Notes: generated from the letters alone by a model not told the origin. A stretch of 64,000 nucleotides of DNA from an uncultured Lewinella sp. (GCA_937873655.1 CALMYQ010000094.1:124001-188000), one strand, 5' to 3'; shown: positions 27,216 to 35,426, counted from the first letter of the stretch. Translations and numbers: made by a program.

Positions 27216-27817
27216 ACTTTCGCGGTTTTGTGCTCCAATTCAACCCGGCAACCCTCCAGGAAATTGGCCAGCATCTGTTTTCCGTTTTCCGTCATTACGG
27301 ACTCCGGGTGAAATTGAACGCCCCGGATATTGAATTCCTTGTGCCGCATCGCCATAATTGCACCTTCTTCGTCAACCGCCGTGATCACCAGATCCTCTGG
27401 AAAATCATCCGTACTGACGGCCCAGGAATGGTACCGCCCTGCCTGGAATTGTGCGGGGATATCCTGAAACAGCAATTCATCCCGGTCGCTGACCGTCACC
27501 GCTGTTTCCACGCCATGGAAAACCTGAGCAAGGTTGATGAGTTTGCCGCCGAAGGCCTCGCCGATGGCCTGGTGCCCCAAACAAACCCCCAGAATGGCCT
27601 TGGAGCCGGCATACCGCCTGATCAGCCCGGGCATGATCCCGGCTTCTGAAGGCACCCCGGGGCCGGGTGAGAGGATGATCACGTCATACCGGTCCACCTC
27701 CTCCAGGGAAATGGCGTCGTTCCGATACACGTCGGGTTTTTCATCCAGGATTTCCTGCAGGTATTGCACCAGGTTATAGGTAAATGAGTCGTAATTATCC
27801 AAAACCAGAATTTTCAT
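27212..27817 (-). CDS. trpG: Anthranilate synthase glutamine amidotransferase subunit
   Basis: This class I glutaminase supplies ammonia to TrpE. The 201-residue protein starts MKILVLDNYDSFTYNLVQYL. It contains the oxyanion-hole SPGPGVPSEAG, the nucleophile C79 in GVCLGHQAIGEAFGG, and the H170/E172 pair in VQFHPES. It lies 36 bp after trpE and overlaps trpD by 4 bp. In some bacteria the same glutaminase also serves 4-amino-4-deoxychorismate synthase; nothing here shows whether that holds. Confidence 0.96.
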   Translation of the reverse strand: MKILVLDNYDSFTYNLVQYLQEILDEKPDVYRNDAISLEEVDRYDVIILSPGPGVPSEAGIMPGLIRRYAGSKAILGVCLGHQAIGEAFGGKLINLAQVFHGVETAVTVSDRDELLFQDIPAQFQAGRYHSWAVSTDDFPEDLVITAVDEEGAIMAMRHKEFNIRGVQFHPESVMTENGKQMLANFLEGCRVELEHKTAKV

Positions 27818-27853
27818 ATCTGCCTTTTTTAAGGGTCGTACAACCCGGGATGG

Positions 27854-29272
27854 TTAAATCTTTTCGGCTTCCGTCAGCGCCCGCTTCAAAGCGCCCAGTT
27901 TGTTGTTCACTTCCTGCAATTCGGCGGCTTCCCGGCTGGCCGCCACAATGCCGGCGCCCGCCTGGTAGTACAGGGTATTGTCGAGGCTGAGGAATGAACG
28001 GATCACGATTGCCTGGTTCATATCGCCGTTGAACCCGATATAGCCCAAAGCGCCTCCATAAAAACTCCTGTTCTGGTTTTCGTACCGGTTGATCAGTTCG
28101 ATAGCCTTGTATTTCGGGGCCCCCGAAAGGGTTCCCGCCGGAAAAGTATCGCCGAAAATCCGGATCGGGTTGGCATCGGGGCCCAGGTCGCCTTCCACCT
28201 TTGACACCAGGTGGATCACATGGCTGAAAAACTGGATGTCTTTCAGCGACTTTACCCTTACCCGGGTGGTGTGCCGCCCGAGGTCATTGCGGGCCAGGTC
28301 GACCAGCATGATATGTTCAGCATTTTCCTTTGGGTCTTTGGACAACGCCAGCGCGTTTTCGGCGTCCTGCACCTTGTCCCCGGTCCGGCGATAGGTGCCC
28401 GCAATGGGATTTACGCTGGCCACCCCATGGCGAACCGCCATCTGGGTTTCAGGTGATGAGCCGAAAATCCGGTATTGGCCGCAGTCGAAATAAAACAGGT
28501 AGGGCGAAGGATTGATGGACCGCAAAACCCGGTAGACCTGGAAATCATCGCCTAAAAAGGACTGGCTGAACTGGCGGGCGAACACGATCTGGAATACATC
28601 ACCCAGGTGGCAGTGTTTTTTACCCAACGTAACCAGCTCCATAAACCCCTCGTCGGTGAGGTTGCTTTGCTCGGCGCCGGACAGCCTGAACGGATGGGTT
28701 GACAGTTTCCGGCTTTTGAGTCTGGTTTCCAGTTCTTCCATTTTGGACATCTCCCCATCGGGAATATTTTCCAGGATGGTGAGTTCGTCCTTGAAATGGT
28801 TGAACGAGATCACAAAACGGTAAAAATGGTAATGGATGTCCGGCAGGTCGAAACGCCGTTTATCCGGATCAAATTGCAGGGTATCAAAATACTGAACGGC
28901 ATCGAACCCGGTGTGGCCGAAAACGCCGTTGAACTCGGGAGCATCGGGGCTTTCGGCCGGTTGAATGGCCTGCAGGAAGTTGTAAAAAGCATCCGGCACC
29001 GCATCCACGCCGTCCACTTTGGTTCTTTCAGCGCTTTTATCCGGAAATTGCCGGTGTATCCAGCCGTTCTGCACTTTAAAACTGGCAATGGAATCCAGGC
29101 CGATAAAGGAATGACAATCTTCCTTGCTCCTGAAGTCGTTGCTTTCCAGCAAAACGGGAAAAGTGTAATGGTCCCGAAGCCCCAGGTAAAGGGTCACGGG
29201 GGTTACGGTGTCGGCCAGGATTTTCCTGACCCGGACATTAACGCCTGTTTTTTTTGCAGTTGCTGCTTCCAT
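27854..29272 (-). CDS. trpE: Anthranilate synthase component I
   Basis: This enzyme makes anthranilate from chorismate with ammonia from TrpG. From ATG 29272 the protein has 472 residues. It carries the tryptophan-feedback motif LLES (41-44), INPSPYLFYFDCG, NPIAGTYRRTGD, LVDLARNDLGR, PAGTLSGAPKYKA and YYQAGAGIVAASRE. The frame is open up to 29347, but that extension would run through the terminator hairpin at 29289-29331 and lacks family similarity, so I use 29272. Expression is predicted to be controlled by the leader peptide and hairpin immediately upstream. It heads the operon trpEGDCFBA-aroF. Confidence 0.96.
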   Translation of the reverse strand: MEAATAKKTGVNVRVRKILADTVTPVTLYLGLRDHYTFPVLLESNDFRSKEDCHSFIGLDSIASFKVQNGWIHRQFPDKSAERTKVDGVDAVPDAFYNFLQAIQPAESPDAPEFNGVFGHTGFDAVQYFDTLQFDPDKRRFDLPDIHYHFYRFVISFNHFKDELTILENIPDGEMSKMEELETRLKSRKLSTHPFRLSGAEQSNLTDEGFMELVTLGKKHCHLGDVFQIVFARQFSQSFLGDDFQVYRVLRSINPSPYLFYFDCGQYRIFGSSPETQMAVRHGVASVNPIAGTYRRTGDKVQDAENALALSKDPKENAEHIMLVDLARNDLGRHTTRVRVKSLKDIQFFSHVIHLVSKVEGDLGPDANPIRIFGDTFPAGTLSGAPKYKAIELINRYENQNRSFYGGALGYIGFNGDMNQAIVIRSFLSLDNTLYYQAGAGIVAASREAAELQEVNNKLGALKRALTEAEKI

Positions 29273-29288
29273 CGGTGTTCGAATTAAA

Positions 29289-29331
29289 AGCAAAAGCGGT
29301 TTGCCGGGCGAACCGACAAACCGCTTTTGCT
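29289..29331 (-). terminator. trp operon attenuator hairpin
   Basis: A perfect 15-bp stem (AGCAAAAGCGGTTTG paired with CAAACCGCTTTTGCT) with a 13-nt loop ends 16 bp before the trpE ATG. On the transcribed (minus) strand it is followed by TTTAATT after a stem end already rich in T, as in an intrinsic terminator. Together with the Trp-rich leader peptide just upstream, this is a transcription attenuator. The T run is short, so termination efficiency is uncertain. Confidence 0.85.
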
Positions 29332-29352
29332 GCTTCATTAAAAACAAATGCG
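29322..29352 (-). promoter_or_regulatory. Candidate antiterminator pairing of the trp attenuator
   Basis: CGCATTTG (minus strand, 29352-29345), immediately after the leader stop codon, can pair with CAAAAGCG (29329-29322), with one A-A mismatch. The second segment lies inside the 5' arm of the terminator, so the two pairings exclude each other. A ribosome stalled at the Trp codons would leave the first segment free, which is the arrangement expected of a 2:3 antiterminator. This was found by eye; no folding energy was computed. Confidence 0.5.
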
Positions 29353-29354
29353 TG

Positions 29355-29417
29355 TCACTTCACCCGGGAATCCGTGTGATCGTGCCACCACCAGTTTTTA
29401 ACAGAAGCGTAAAACAT
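29355..29417 (-). CDS. trpL: trp operon leader peptide with three consecutive Trp codons
   Basis: A 20-codon ORF reads MFYASVKN-WWW-HDHTDSRVK and stops at 29355-29357. Three adjacent TGG codons (29385-29393) in a 20-residue peptide lying between a promoter-like element and a terminator hairpin are the hallmark of a ribosome-mediated attenuator. When charged tRNA-Trp is scarce, a ribosome should stall on the WWW block and favour antitermination; when it is plentiful, the 29289-29331 hairpin should form. The peptide itself probably has no other function. It is too short for ordinary gene callers. Confidence 0.85.
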   Translation of the reverse strand: MFYASVKNWWWHDHTDSRVK

Positions 29418-29435
29418 TTGAATTGAATTTGAGCG

Positions 29436-29467
29436 CAAGATAAAGGCTTTCTTTCCATACTTGCAAA
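29436..29467 (-). promoter_or_regulatory. Candidate trp operon promoter
   Basis: On the minus strand TTTG (29467-29464) is followed after 21 bp by TATCTTG (29442-29436), close to the Bacteroidota pattern TTTG-N19-TAnnTTTG but one T short in the -7 element. Transcription from here would start about 10-15 nt before the leader ATG at 29417. The 321-bp region 29273-29593 otherwise holds the leader peptide, the attenuator hairpin and the divergent promoter of the GDP-mannose pyrophosphorylase gene. Confidence 0.45.
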
Positions 29468-29566
29468 TCTTTTATCAAAATTTTTAATAATAATAAAATG
29501 AAATGCCGATTCCTTGGCAAATTCTTATTTTAACCCTTCAGGGACCTTAAATTGCCCGGAGTGCCC

Positions 29567-29574
29567 TATTTTTG
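29567..29574 (+). promoter_or_regulatory. Candidate -7 promoter element for GDP-mannose pyrophosphorylase
   Basis: TATTTTTG matches TAnnTTTG and lies 19 bp before ATG 29594. No TTTG is present at the expected distance upstream. Confidence 0.4.
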
Positions 29575-29593
29575 TCCCAGCCAAATGCATTCC

Positions 29594-30682
29594 ATGAATA
29601 ACACTTCCAATACCTATGTAGCCATTATGGCCGGCGGCGTCGGTTCGCGGTTCTGGCCGGCAAGCAGGGAATCCAAACCCAAACAATTTCTGGACATTCT
29701 TGGAGTAGGCAAATCCTTACTCCAGCTCACTTTTGACCGTTTCCTGGAATTGTGCCCCGGCGACCGGATCTTCATCGTCACCAACCTCATTTATAAGGAC
29801 CTGGTCAAGGAGCAGTTGCCGCAAATCTCGGATAACCAGATCCTGTGCGAGCCGGTCAGGAACAATACCGCGCCTTGTGTGGCCTATACGGCCGCCAAGC
29901 TGTACGCCCTCGACCCGGGTGCCAACCTGATCATTGCCCCGTCAGATCACCTGATCCTCAACCAAACCGCTTTTCTGGAAACGGTGCGAAAAGGATTGGC
30001 CTTTGCCGAAAGCCGTCAGGCGCTGGTAACGCTGGGCATCCAACCTACTCACCCGCATACCGGATACGGCTATATCCAGTTCGAACGGCAGGAAGCCGGC
30101 CCTGGGGTGCACAAGGTCCTCCAGTTTACCGAAAAGCCGCCGTTCGAACAAGCTAAAGCCTTCCTCCAAAGCGGCGATTACCTGTGGAATGCCGGAATTT
30201 TCATCTGGCAGGCGCAGACCATCCTGGCGGCTTTTGAACAGTACTCGCCGGACATATTCCGGGTCTTTCAATCTGGAATGAGCTTGTACAATACAGCTGA
30301 AGAACAGGCTTTCATCAATAAAAACTACGGCGCAACCCCCAATATTTCGGTTGATTATGCCATAATGGAACAAGCCCGGAACGTATACACGATCCCCTCC
30401 TCATTCGGTTGGAGCGACCTGGGCGCCTGGGGCGCGTTGCACGCCGAATCCGCCCGCGACGAAAGCGGTAACGCCATCCAGGCGGAAAAGATCATCCTGG
30501 AAGACACCCATAATTGCCTGGTGCGGGTCACGCCCGACAAGCTGGCCATTATCGGCGGCCTCGACGACCTGATCATTATCGACGAAGGGGACGTGCTGCT
30601 GATCTGGCCCAAAAACCGCGAACAGGAGATCAAGGCCATCACCCGTACGGTATCCGACCGGTTCGGGACCGGGCTGCTTTAA
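29594..30682 (+). CDS. manC: Mannose-1-phosphate guanylyltransferase
   Basis: This nucleotidyltransferase makes GDP-mannose from mannose 1-phosphate and GTP, a donor for surface polysaccharide. The 362-residue protein has the signature AGGVGSRFWPASRESKPKQF (13-32), then APSDHLI, TGYGYIQF, FTEKP, NAGIFIWQ and the SVDYAIMEQ segment. It lacks the C-terminal phosphomannose isomerase domain of longer bifunctional enzymes. The frame opens at TTG 29552. ATG 29594 is preferred because it follows a TAnnTTTG element and gives the usual short N-terminus; ATG 29585 is also possible. The gene diverges from the trp operon. Confidence 0.92.
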   Translation: MNNTSNTYVAIMAGGVGSRFWPASRESKPKQFLDILGVGKSLLQLTFDRFLELCPGDRIFIVTNLIYKDLVKEQLPQISDNQILCEPVRNNTAPCVAYTAAKLYALDPGANLIIAPSDHLILNQTAFLETVRKGLAFAESRQALVTLGIQPTHPHTGYGYIQFERQEAGPGVHKVLQFTEKPPFEQAKAFLQSGDYLWNAGIFIWQAQTILAAFEQYSPDIFRVFQSGMSLYNTAEEQAFINKNYGATPNISVDYAIMEQARNVYTIPSSFGWSDLGAWGALHAESARDESGNAIQAEKIILEDTHNCLVRVTPDKLAIIGGLDDLIIIDEGDVLLIWPKNREQEIKAITRTVSDRFGTGLL

Positions 30683-30688
30683 TCACTT

Positions 30689-30717
30689 GCCGGAAAATTG
30701 GTTTCCCGGCGATTTTT
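30689..30717 (+). terminator. Candidate terminator after GDP-mannose pyrophosphorylase
   Basis: GCCGG (30689-30693) pairs with CCGGC (30706-30710). The stem extends by three A-T pairs past one bulged C and is followed by GATTTTTC. It begins 6 bp after the stop codon. Confidence 0.5.
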
Positions 30718-30770
30718 CAGCGTTAAAAAGCTGTTAAAATTCCAGACCCGGTTCTTCAACCAGGCCGTTT

Positions 30771-30796
30771 GCGTTATTTTAAGGGCAAAATAACGC
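30771..30796 (+). repeat. Perfect 10-bp inverted repeat just before an outer membrane protein start
   Basis: GCGTTATTTT (30771-30780) and AAAATAACGC (30787-30796) are exact inverted copies separated by six bases. The repeat ends 6 bp before the ATG at 30803. It could be a hairpin in the mRNA leader or an operator; it has no T tail to suggest a terminator. Confidence 0.6.
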
Positions 30797-30802
30797 CCGA
30801 TT

Positions 30803-31822
30803 ATGAAGTATTTACACCGAATTTTGTTTTCAGGATGCTGTTGTTTATTTTTCTATTCAGCCGATGCCCAAATCGAAAAGGGCAGCCTCATGCCGTATGG
30901 TCAGATCGGCATTTCAGCAAGGTCCTCAGAAAACTTCAGCGGGGTAACCCTTACCCTGAATCCAGGCACAGGGAAAATGTTGTCCAATCACTTTCTGGTT
31001 GGCCTGCAACCGTTAGCAGCTGTGACTCTCGGCGATTTCAACGGCCTGAATTACGGCCTGAACGCGATTGCCCGGTATTATTTCAACCCTGAAACAGAGC
31101 CCGTGAAGTGGTTTATTCAGGGGTACAGCCAATTCCAGGGGATCACTAATGACCTCACGGACGGAACCTATTTTACGGTCGGCGCCGATGTCGGGTTTAA
31201 TTATTTTTTAAACCCGAATGTCAGTTTGCAGGTTTTCGCCGGCCCCAGCTACCAGAACATCGATGTTTTTCCGAGTTTTAACGAGATTGTCACCCTCCGG
31301 GCTGCGGCAGGGTTGGTTTTCTTTATGGACAACAGCGCCAAAGCGGCCTGGAAAACTGTTGAGTCTGCCATCGGCGCAAAAGACATCATGATCGGAGGCT
31401 CCCAGCTGTCCGCGGGATACGCATCCGACCTGGATACGGAAAGCTTTAATCTATCGGCTACGCCAAATTTCGGTTTTTTCCTTACCGATCAGTGGATGTT
31501 GGGCGCTCAGCTCGGCCTCGGCCTGCGGGTCGAATCAACAACGCTGTTGAGCTATGAGGTCTCACCTTTTGCCCGGTACTATTTCCAACCGGAAGGCAGG
31601 AAGCGGCTTTTTGCATTTGCAAGGGCCGGCGTCAGCCATGCAGTTGCCAGCGAAATGACCTTCGACCCCGTTTTCTCGGCAGATGCAGGGGCCGGCCTGG
31701 ACATTTTTATCACGCCGACGGTTGCGATCGAGGGGTCAGCCTTCCTGACGGGGTCGCCCGATCCCGGGATTTTGGAACTGAACCTGGGGCTTGGATTTCA
31801 GGTTTTTCTGGACCGAAACTGA
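30803..31822 (+). CDS. Probable outer membrane beta-barrel protein
   Basis: This 339-residue protein has a signal peptide (MKYLHRILFSGCCCLFFYSADAQ). After it comes a duplicated beta-rich arrangement: two halves each contain an (S/A)PFARYYFxPE- or NAIARYYFNPE-like strand and a glycine-rich membrane strand pattern. The C-terminus NLGLGFQVFLDRN ends close to an aromatic residue, as outer membrane barrels do. I do not recognise a specific family; it looks like a general Bacteroidota outer membrane beta-barrel domain protein present in two copies. Its start is preceded by a strong inverted repeat. Function is unknown. Confidence 0.7.
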   Translation: MKYLHRILFSGCCCLFFYSADAQIEKGSLMPYGQIGISARSSENFSGVTLTLNPGTGKMLSNHFLVGLQPLAAVTLGDFNGLNYGLNAIARYYFNPETEPVKWFIQGYSQFQGITNDLTDGTYFTVGADVGFNYFLNPNVSLQVFAGPSYQNIDVFPSFNEIVTLRAAAGLVFFMDNSAKAAWKTVESAIGAKDIMIGGSQLSAGYASDLDTESFNLSATPNFGFFLTDQWMLGAQLGLGLRVESTTLLSYEVSPFARYYFQPEGRKRLFAFARAGVSHAVASEMTFDPVFSADAGAGLDIFITPTVAIEGSAFLTGSPDPGILELNLGLGFQVFLDRN

Positions 31823-31984
31823 TCCCTTTTTCACCTTGTTCATCATTTTACAGGGTTTCCGGACGTTAGATGCAGAAAGTGGCTCCTGTGGTCCGATTTG
31901 TGCCGAATTCAACGGCGCTCAACAAAAATATCGCGATTTTTTCGGATCTTTCGGCCATTCATCCTATGAGAGAAAACAAACAGT

Positions 31985-33151
31985 GTGAAAACTAAAGTTC
32001 AAAAAATTGCCCTGGTTGGAAATCACGCCCGTTGGGTCTACCAGTTTCGCTTAGGTCTGCTCAAAAAACTGAAAGAACTGGGACTCAAAGTGGTCGTCCT
32101 GGCCAATCCCGATCCCTTTGAACAAAAACTTCAAAAGGAAGGCATCGACTTTGAGCCGATCCATATCAATTTCTACGGCAACAATCCCCTTCAGGATCTC
32201 AGGCTGGCCTTCCAGCTGTTTCGGCTCTATCGTAAACACCGCTTCGATCATATCATCCATTTCACGATAAAACCCAATATTTTCGGCGGTCTGGCGGCTC
32301 GTTTTGCCGGGATTCCCTCCTTTGCCGTTGTTACAGGCCTGGGCCACGTAATGAACGAAAAGAACCCGCCCAGCTCAAGGATCGGACGGTTCCTGTACAA
32401 GGTGACCCTGGGGTTGCACAAAAAGGTGATCGTACTGAATGAACAGGACGCGGAGGACCTGATCGGCAGACACATGGTAAAGCCAGGCCGGCTGGAACTG
32501 CTGCCCGGAGAAGGCGTCGACACCCAGTTCTACCGGCCGCTATCGGATAAAAAAATGCGGGATTACCCGGCTTTCCTGTTTTCAGGCCGCCTGATCCGGG
32601 ACAAGGGCATCTTTGAATTTGTAGAGGCCGCCCGGATCATCAAGGCAAGATATCCGGAAACCCGGTTCCGGATCCTCGGCATGCTGGATCCGCTCGGCAT
32701 CCATTCGCTACCGGTATCTACCTTGCAGGAGTGGGTGAGGCAGGGCTGGATCGAATACATCGGCGAAACGGTTGACGTACGGCCCTATGTGGCCAAAGCC
32801 GATTGCCTGGTGCTGCCCAGCTATTACCGGGAAGGCATGTCGAGAGTGCTGATGGAAGCCGCCAGTATGGAAACGCCCATCATCACCACCCGTCAACCCG
32901 GTTGTCAGGAAATGGTGGACGACGGCAGGACGGGCCTGTTGTGCAAAAGCAGAAACCCGCAGGATCTGGCGGAAAAAATGGAGCAATTCATCCGCATGGA
33001 CAAGATAGACCGGCTCATCATGGGCAAGAATGCGCGCATCAAGATGCAGCGGGAATTCGAGGAACGGTTCATCATACAGCGATACCTCGACCTGCTGTCA
33101 GAAACCCTGAACCTGCAATTGCCGGATACCGTTTCCTCCCTGATAAAATAG
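31985..33151 (+). CDS. Glycosyltransferase family 4 (PglA/TuaA-like)
   Basis: This 388-residue GT-B enzyme adds a sugar to a polysaccharide or lipid-linked oligosaccharide. It has the N-terminal KPNIFGGLAAR segment typical of GalNAc-transferases such as PglA. The C-terminal nucleotide-binding half holds FSGRLIRDKGIFEFVEAAR, VLPSYYREGMSRVLMEAASM and PIITTRQPGCQEMVDDGRTGLL, with the EX7E-like motif E-G-M-S-R-V-L-M-E. The start is GTG at 31985. A 162-bp gap separates it from the preceding gene, and the epimerase gene converges 8 bp beyond its stop. Confidence 0.88.
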   Translation: MKTKVQKIALVGNHARWVYQFRLGLLKKLKELGLKVVVLANPDPFEQKLQKEGIDFEPIHINFYGNNPLQDLRLAFQLFRLYRKHRFDHIIHFTIKPNIFGGLAARFAGIPSFAVVTGLGHVMNEKNPPSSRIGRFLYKVTLGLHKKVIVLNEQDAEDLIGRHMVKPGRLELLPGEGVDTQFYRPLSDKKMRDYPAFLFSGRLIRDKGIFEFVEAARIIKARYPETRFRILGMLDPLGIHSLPVSTLQEWVRQGWIEYIGETVDVRPYVAKADCLVLPSYYREGMSRVLMEAASMETPIITTRQPGCQEMVDDGRTGLLCKSRNPQDLAEKMEQFIRMDKIDRLIMGKNARIKMQREFEERFIIQRYLDLLSETLNLQLPDTVSSLIK

Positions 33152-33159
33152 CCTTCGTT

Positions 33160-34272
33160 TCACAGGAGACGACTGATAATCTTTTCCGCCGCATGCCCGT
33201 CGCCGAACGGGTTTTCGCCCGCGGCCTCAAACGGTCCTTTTTCAAAAAACGCCCTTGCCAGATGCTCTATTTCCCGGGCGTCGACGGTTACCCCGATGAC
33301 AGCGCCGGAATGGGTCGCCTCGGGTCGCTCGGTGGTCTCCCTCAACAGGATGGCCTTTTTACCCAATGTAGGCGCTTCTTCCTGAATGCCTCCGCTGTCG
33401 GTCAGGATCAGGTCGCAGGCTTTCATCAGGCTTATGAAGGCTTCATACGGCAATGGGGGCAGCAGAATAAGATCAGGCAGTTTTTTTTGGAATTGACCGG
33501 CCCATTCCACTACCCGGGGATTCCGGTGAACCGGAAAATATATACTGCAGGGGATACGCTCGGCAATTCGCCGGATCCCTTCCCCGATATCCGCCAGGTA
33601 ACGATCCAGGTTTTCTCTCCTGTGCAGGGTGAGGAGGATCTTTTTTTTGTTCTGAGCTCCTTCCGCTGACAATAATTGCCTTATGGCTTCCACTTCCGGC
33701 AGGTGAACCCGGTCAATTTTGGCGAGCGCCCATTGGAGGGCATCCACGATGGTATTCCCGCATAACACGAGGTGGTTGTCCGGCACGCCTTCCTTACGGA
33801 GGTTATCCATCGTTTGCAGTGTCGGGCAAAAATGCAGGTCCGTCAGCTGCCCGATCAGCCTTCGGTTCATTTCTTCCGGAAAGGGCGATCGTTTCATGGG
33901 GGTTCTCAATCCGGCCTCTACATGGCCGACCCTGACACCTGCGTAAAATGCGGCCAAAGCCCCGGCGAAGGCCGTACTGGTATCGCCGTGGACCAACACC
34001 CAATCCGGAGAAAAATCGGCAATTACCGTTTCCAATCCCCGTAACGCTTCAGAAACAAAGGAGGAAATATCGTTTGCTTCCGCAAAAGGCCCCAAACTGT
34101 AATCCGGTTGGAGTTCAAAAAAGCGGAGCATCGGTTCTTTGAGCCCGGTGTGCTGGTTGGTATCGCAAATCCGGGATTCGATATGGGAAGCCGCTGCCCG
34201 AAGTGCAAAAACCAGCGGCGCCATTTTGATCACGTCGGGCCTGGAACCGATGATGAGCAGAATTTTCTTCAA
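33160..34272 (-). CDS. wecB: UDP-N-acetylglucosamine 2-epimerase (non-hydrolysing)
   Basis: This enzyme interconverts UDP-GlcNAc and UDP-ManNAc for polysaccharide synthesis. From TTG 34272 it has 370 residues, the usual length. It shows IGSRPDVIKMAPLV (family form GTRPEAIKMAPV), VHGDTSTAFAGALAAF, HVEAGLRTP, FPEEMNRR, VHRNPRV and LTDSGGIQEEAPTLGKKAILLRETTERPEA. The frame extends to ATG 34386, but that would overlap the divergent glycosyltransferase start by 84 bp and add residues without family similarity. The TTG start is therefore preferred, though not certain. Confidence 0.9.
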   Translation of the reverse strand: MKKILLIIGSRPDVIKMAPLVFALRAAASHIESRICDTNQHTGLKEPMLRFFELQPDYSLGPFAEANDISSFVSEALRGLETVIADFSPDWVLVHGDTSTAFAGALAAFYAGVRVGHVEAGLRTPMKRSPFPEEMNRRLIGQLTDLHFCPTLQTMDNLRKEGVPDNHLVLCGNTIVDALQWALAKIDRVHLPEVEAIRQLLSAEGAQNKKKILLTLHRRENLDRYLADIGEGIRRIAERIPCSIYFPVHRNPRVVEWAGQFQKKLPDLILLPPLPYEAFISLMKACDLILTDSGGIQEEAPTLGKKAILLRETTERPEATHSGAVIGVTVDAREIEHLARAFFEKGPFEAAGENPFGDGHAAEKIISRLL

Positions 34273-34277
34273 GCTGT

Positions 34278-34285
34278 TATCTTTG
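34278..34285 (+). promoter_or_regulatory. Candidate -7 promoter element
   Basis: TATCTTTG is an exact TAnnTTTG match 17 bp before the TTG start at 34303 of the next glycosyltransferase. It supports both that start and the shorter (34272) start of the divergent epimerase. Confidence 0.42.
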
Positions 34286-34302
34286 GGACTTAAAGCGGTC
34301 AA

Positions 34303-35385
34303 TTGAAGGAACAAGCCGGCACCATTTTCATCTTTATTCTTCCAAAAAGGGGGTGCGTTGACTATGCCCTGGAGATGACCCGTCATTTGACCCGGCTAAG
34401 ATATGAAGTTTACGCTTCAAACCAGTCAGAAGGAGTGTTCCCTGATAACACGATCCGTGTAAGGACATTCAGGAGCGGGTTGGGTTTCGCCTTTTCAAGC
34501 TTGTTTATTTTGCCCGCTTTGTTGTTTCGGGTTGCCCGCCACGCGCGTCAAAACCAATGCTCAGCTTTCTATTTTCCGACTTTCCATCATTGGACGCCGT
34601 TCTTCCTTCTGCTTGCAAAAATGCTGGGCATTCCAGGCGTTGTTACCGTACATGATGCCCATAGCCACCCCGGAGAACCGGCTTTGCTGCAGGGCCTTTT
34701 TCAACGGTGGTCCGTTCGGCTGGCCGGAGGAGTCGTATTCCTGAGCGAATATGTGGCAGGGCAATCGAATACGGCCGGGAAACCTTTTAAGGTGATTCCG
34801 CACGGAATCCTTTCGCTGCCGGGGCTGATTTCCGGTGAGCGCAAAGGACGCAAACCGCTGCGATTGCTGGTGATCGGCAGGATAGCGCGTTACAAAGGCA
34901 TTGACCTGCTGGGACAAGCCATCCAATTGCTGGAAGACGACATATGGTCAGCACTGACCATTGCAGGCGCCGTCGTCGACCCAGATTTTCATCCGTTTGT
35001 CCACCCGAAAGTGCATTGGGAAACCGGGTGGCTGCCCCCGGAACGAATGGCGGACCTGTTAAACCGGGCGGATGTCCTGATCATGCCCTACCGGGAGGCT
35101 TCTCAGTCCGGTGTGTTAACCCTGGGGATTGCTGCCGGTATCCCGATGGTGATCACCCGCGTCGGCGGCTTGCTGGAGCAACTGGACGAACAATGCGCGC
35201 TATGGGTCGAACCCAATGCCGAATCTTTGGCGGAAGGCATTCGGAATCTGGCAAAAAATCCGGATATTTACCACCGGATCCGCCAAAACCTGGGCGACCA
35301 TCACGCAACTGCTACCTGGAGCCAATGCACCGAAATGCTCGAAGAATTCATTTTTTCGCTTGCTGCATTGAATAACCGTATGTAA
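34303..35385 (+). CDS. Glycosyltransferase family 4
   Basis: This 360-residue GT-B glycosyltransferase has an N-terminal half with TVHDAHSHPGEPA. Its C-terminal nucleotide-sugar-binding half contains VIGRIARYKGIDLLGQAIQLL, HWETGWLPPERMADLLNRADVLIMPYREASQSGVL and GIPMVITRVGGL. The C-terminal acidic motif is weak compared with other GT4 members (YREASQSGVLTLGIAAG in place of the usual E-x7-E). Donor and acceptor are unknown. The start is TTG 34303, 30 bp from the divergent epimerase start. Confidence 0.82.
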   Translation: MKEQAGTIFIFILPKRGCVDYALEMTRHLTRLRYEVYASNQSEGVFPDNTIRVRTFRSGLGFAFSSLFILPALLFRVARHARQNQCSAFYFPTFHHWTPFFLLLAKMLGIPGVVTVHDAHSHPGEPALLQGLFQRWSVRLAGGVVFLSEYVAGQSNTAGKPFKVIPHGILSLPGLISGERKGRKPLRLLVIGRIARYKGIDLLGQAIQLLEDDIWSALTIAGAVVDPDFHPFVHPKVHWETGWLPPERMADLLNRADVLIMPYREASQSGVLTLGIAAGIPMVITRVGGLLEQLDEQCALWVEPNAESLAEGIRNLAKNPDIYHRIRQNLGDHHATATWSQCTEMLEEFIFSLAALNNRM

Positions 35386-35426
35386 ATTTTTCAATCCGGT
35401 CATCCAAATAAAACAATCACATCCGT

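Noticed and set aside
29273..29347. Upstream extension of trpE to 29347
   Set aside because: The extension is read through the attenuator hairpin and has no resemblance to TrpE N-termini. The attenuator explains this region better.
31823..31984. Possible small gene or RNA between the outer membrane protein and the glycosyltransferase
   Set aside because: The 162-bp gap holds only short frames and a minor palindrome (ATCGCGAT). Nothing supports a gene.
33719..34386. Several short ORFs on both strands within the epimerase gene
   Set aside because: They overlap the conserved core motifs of the epimerase in other frames and show no independent signal.
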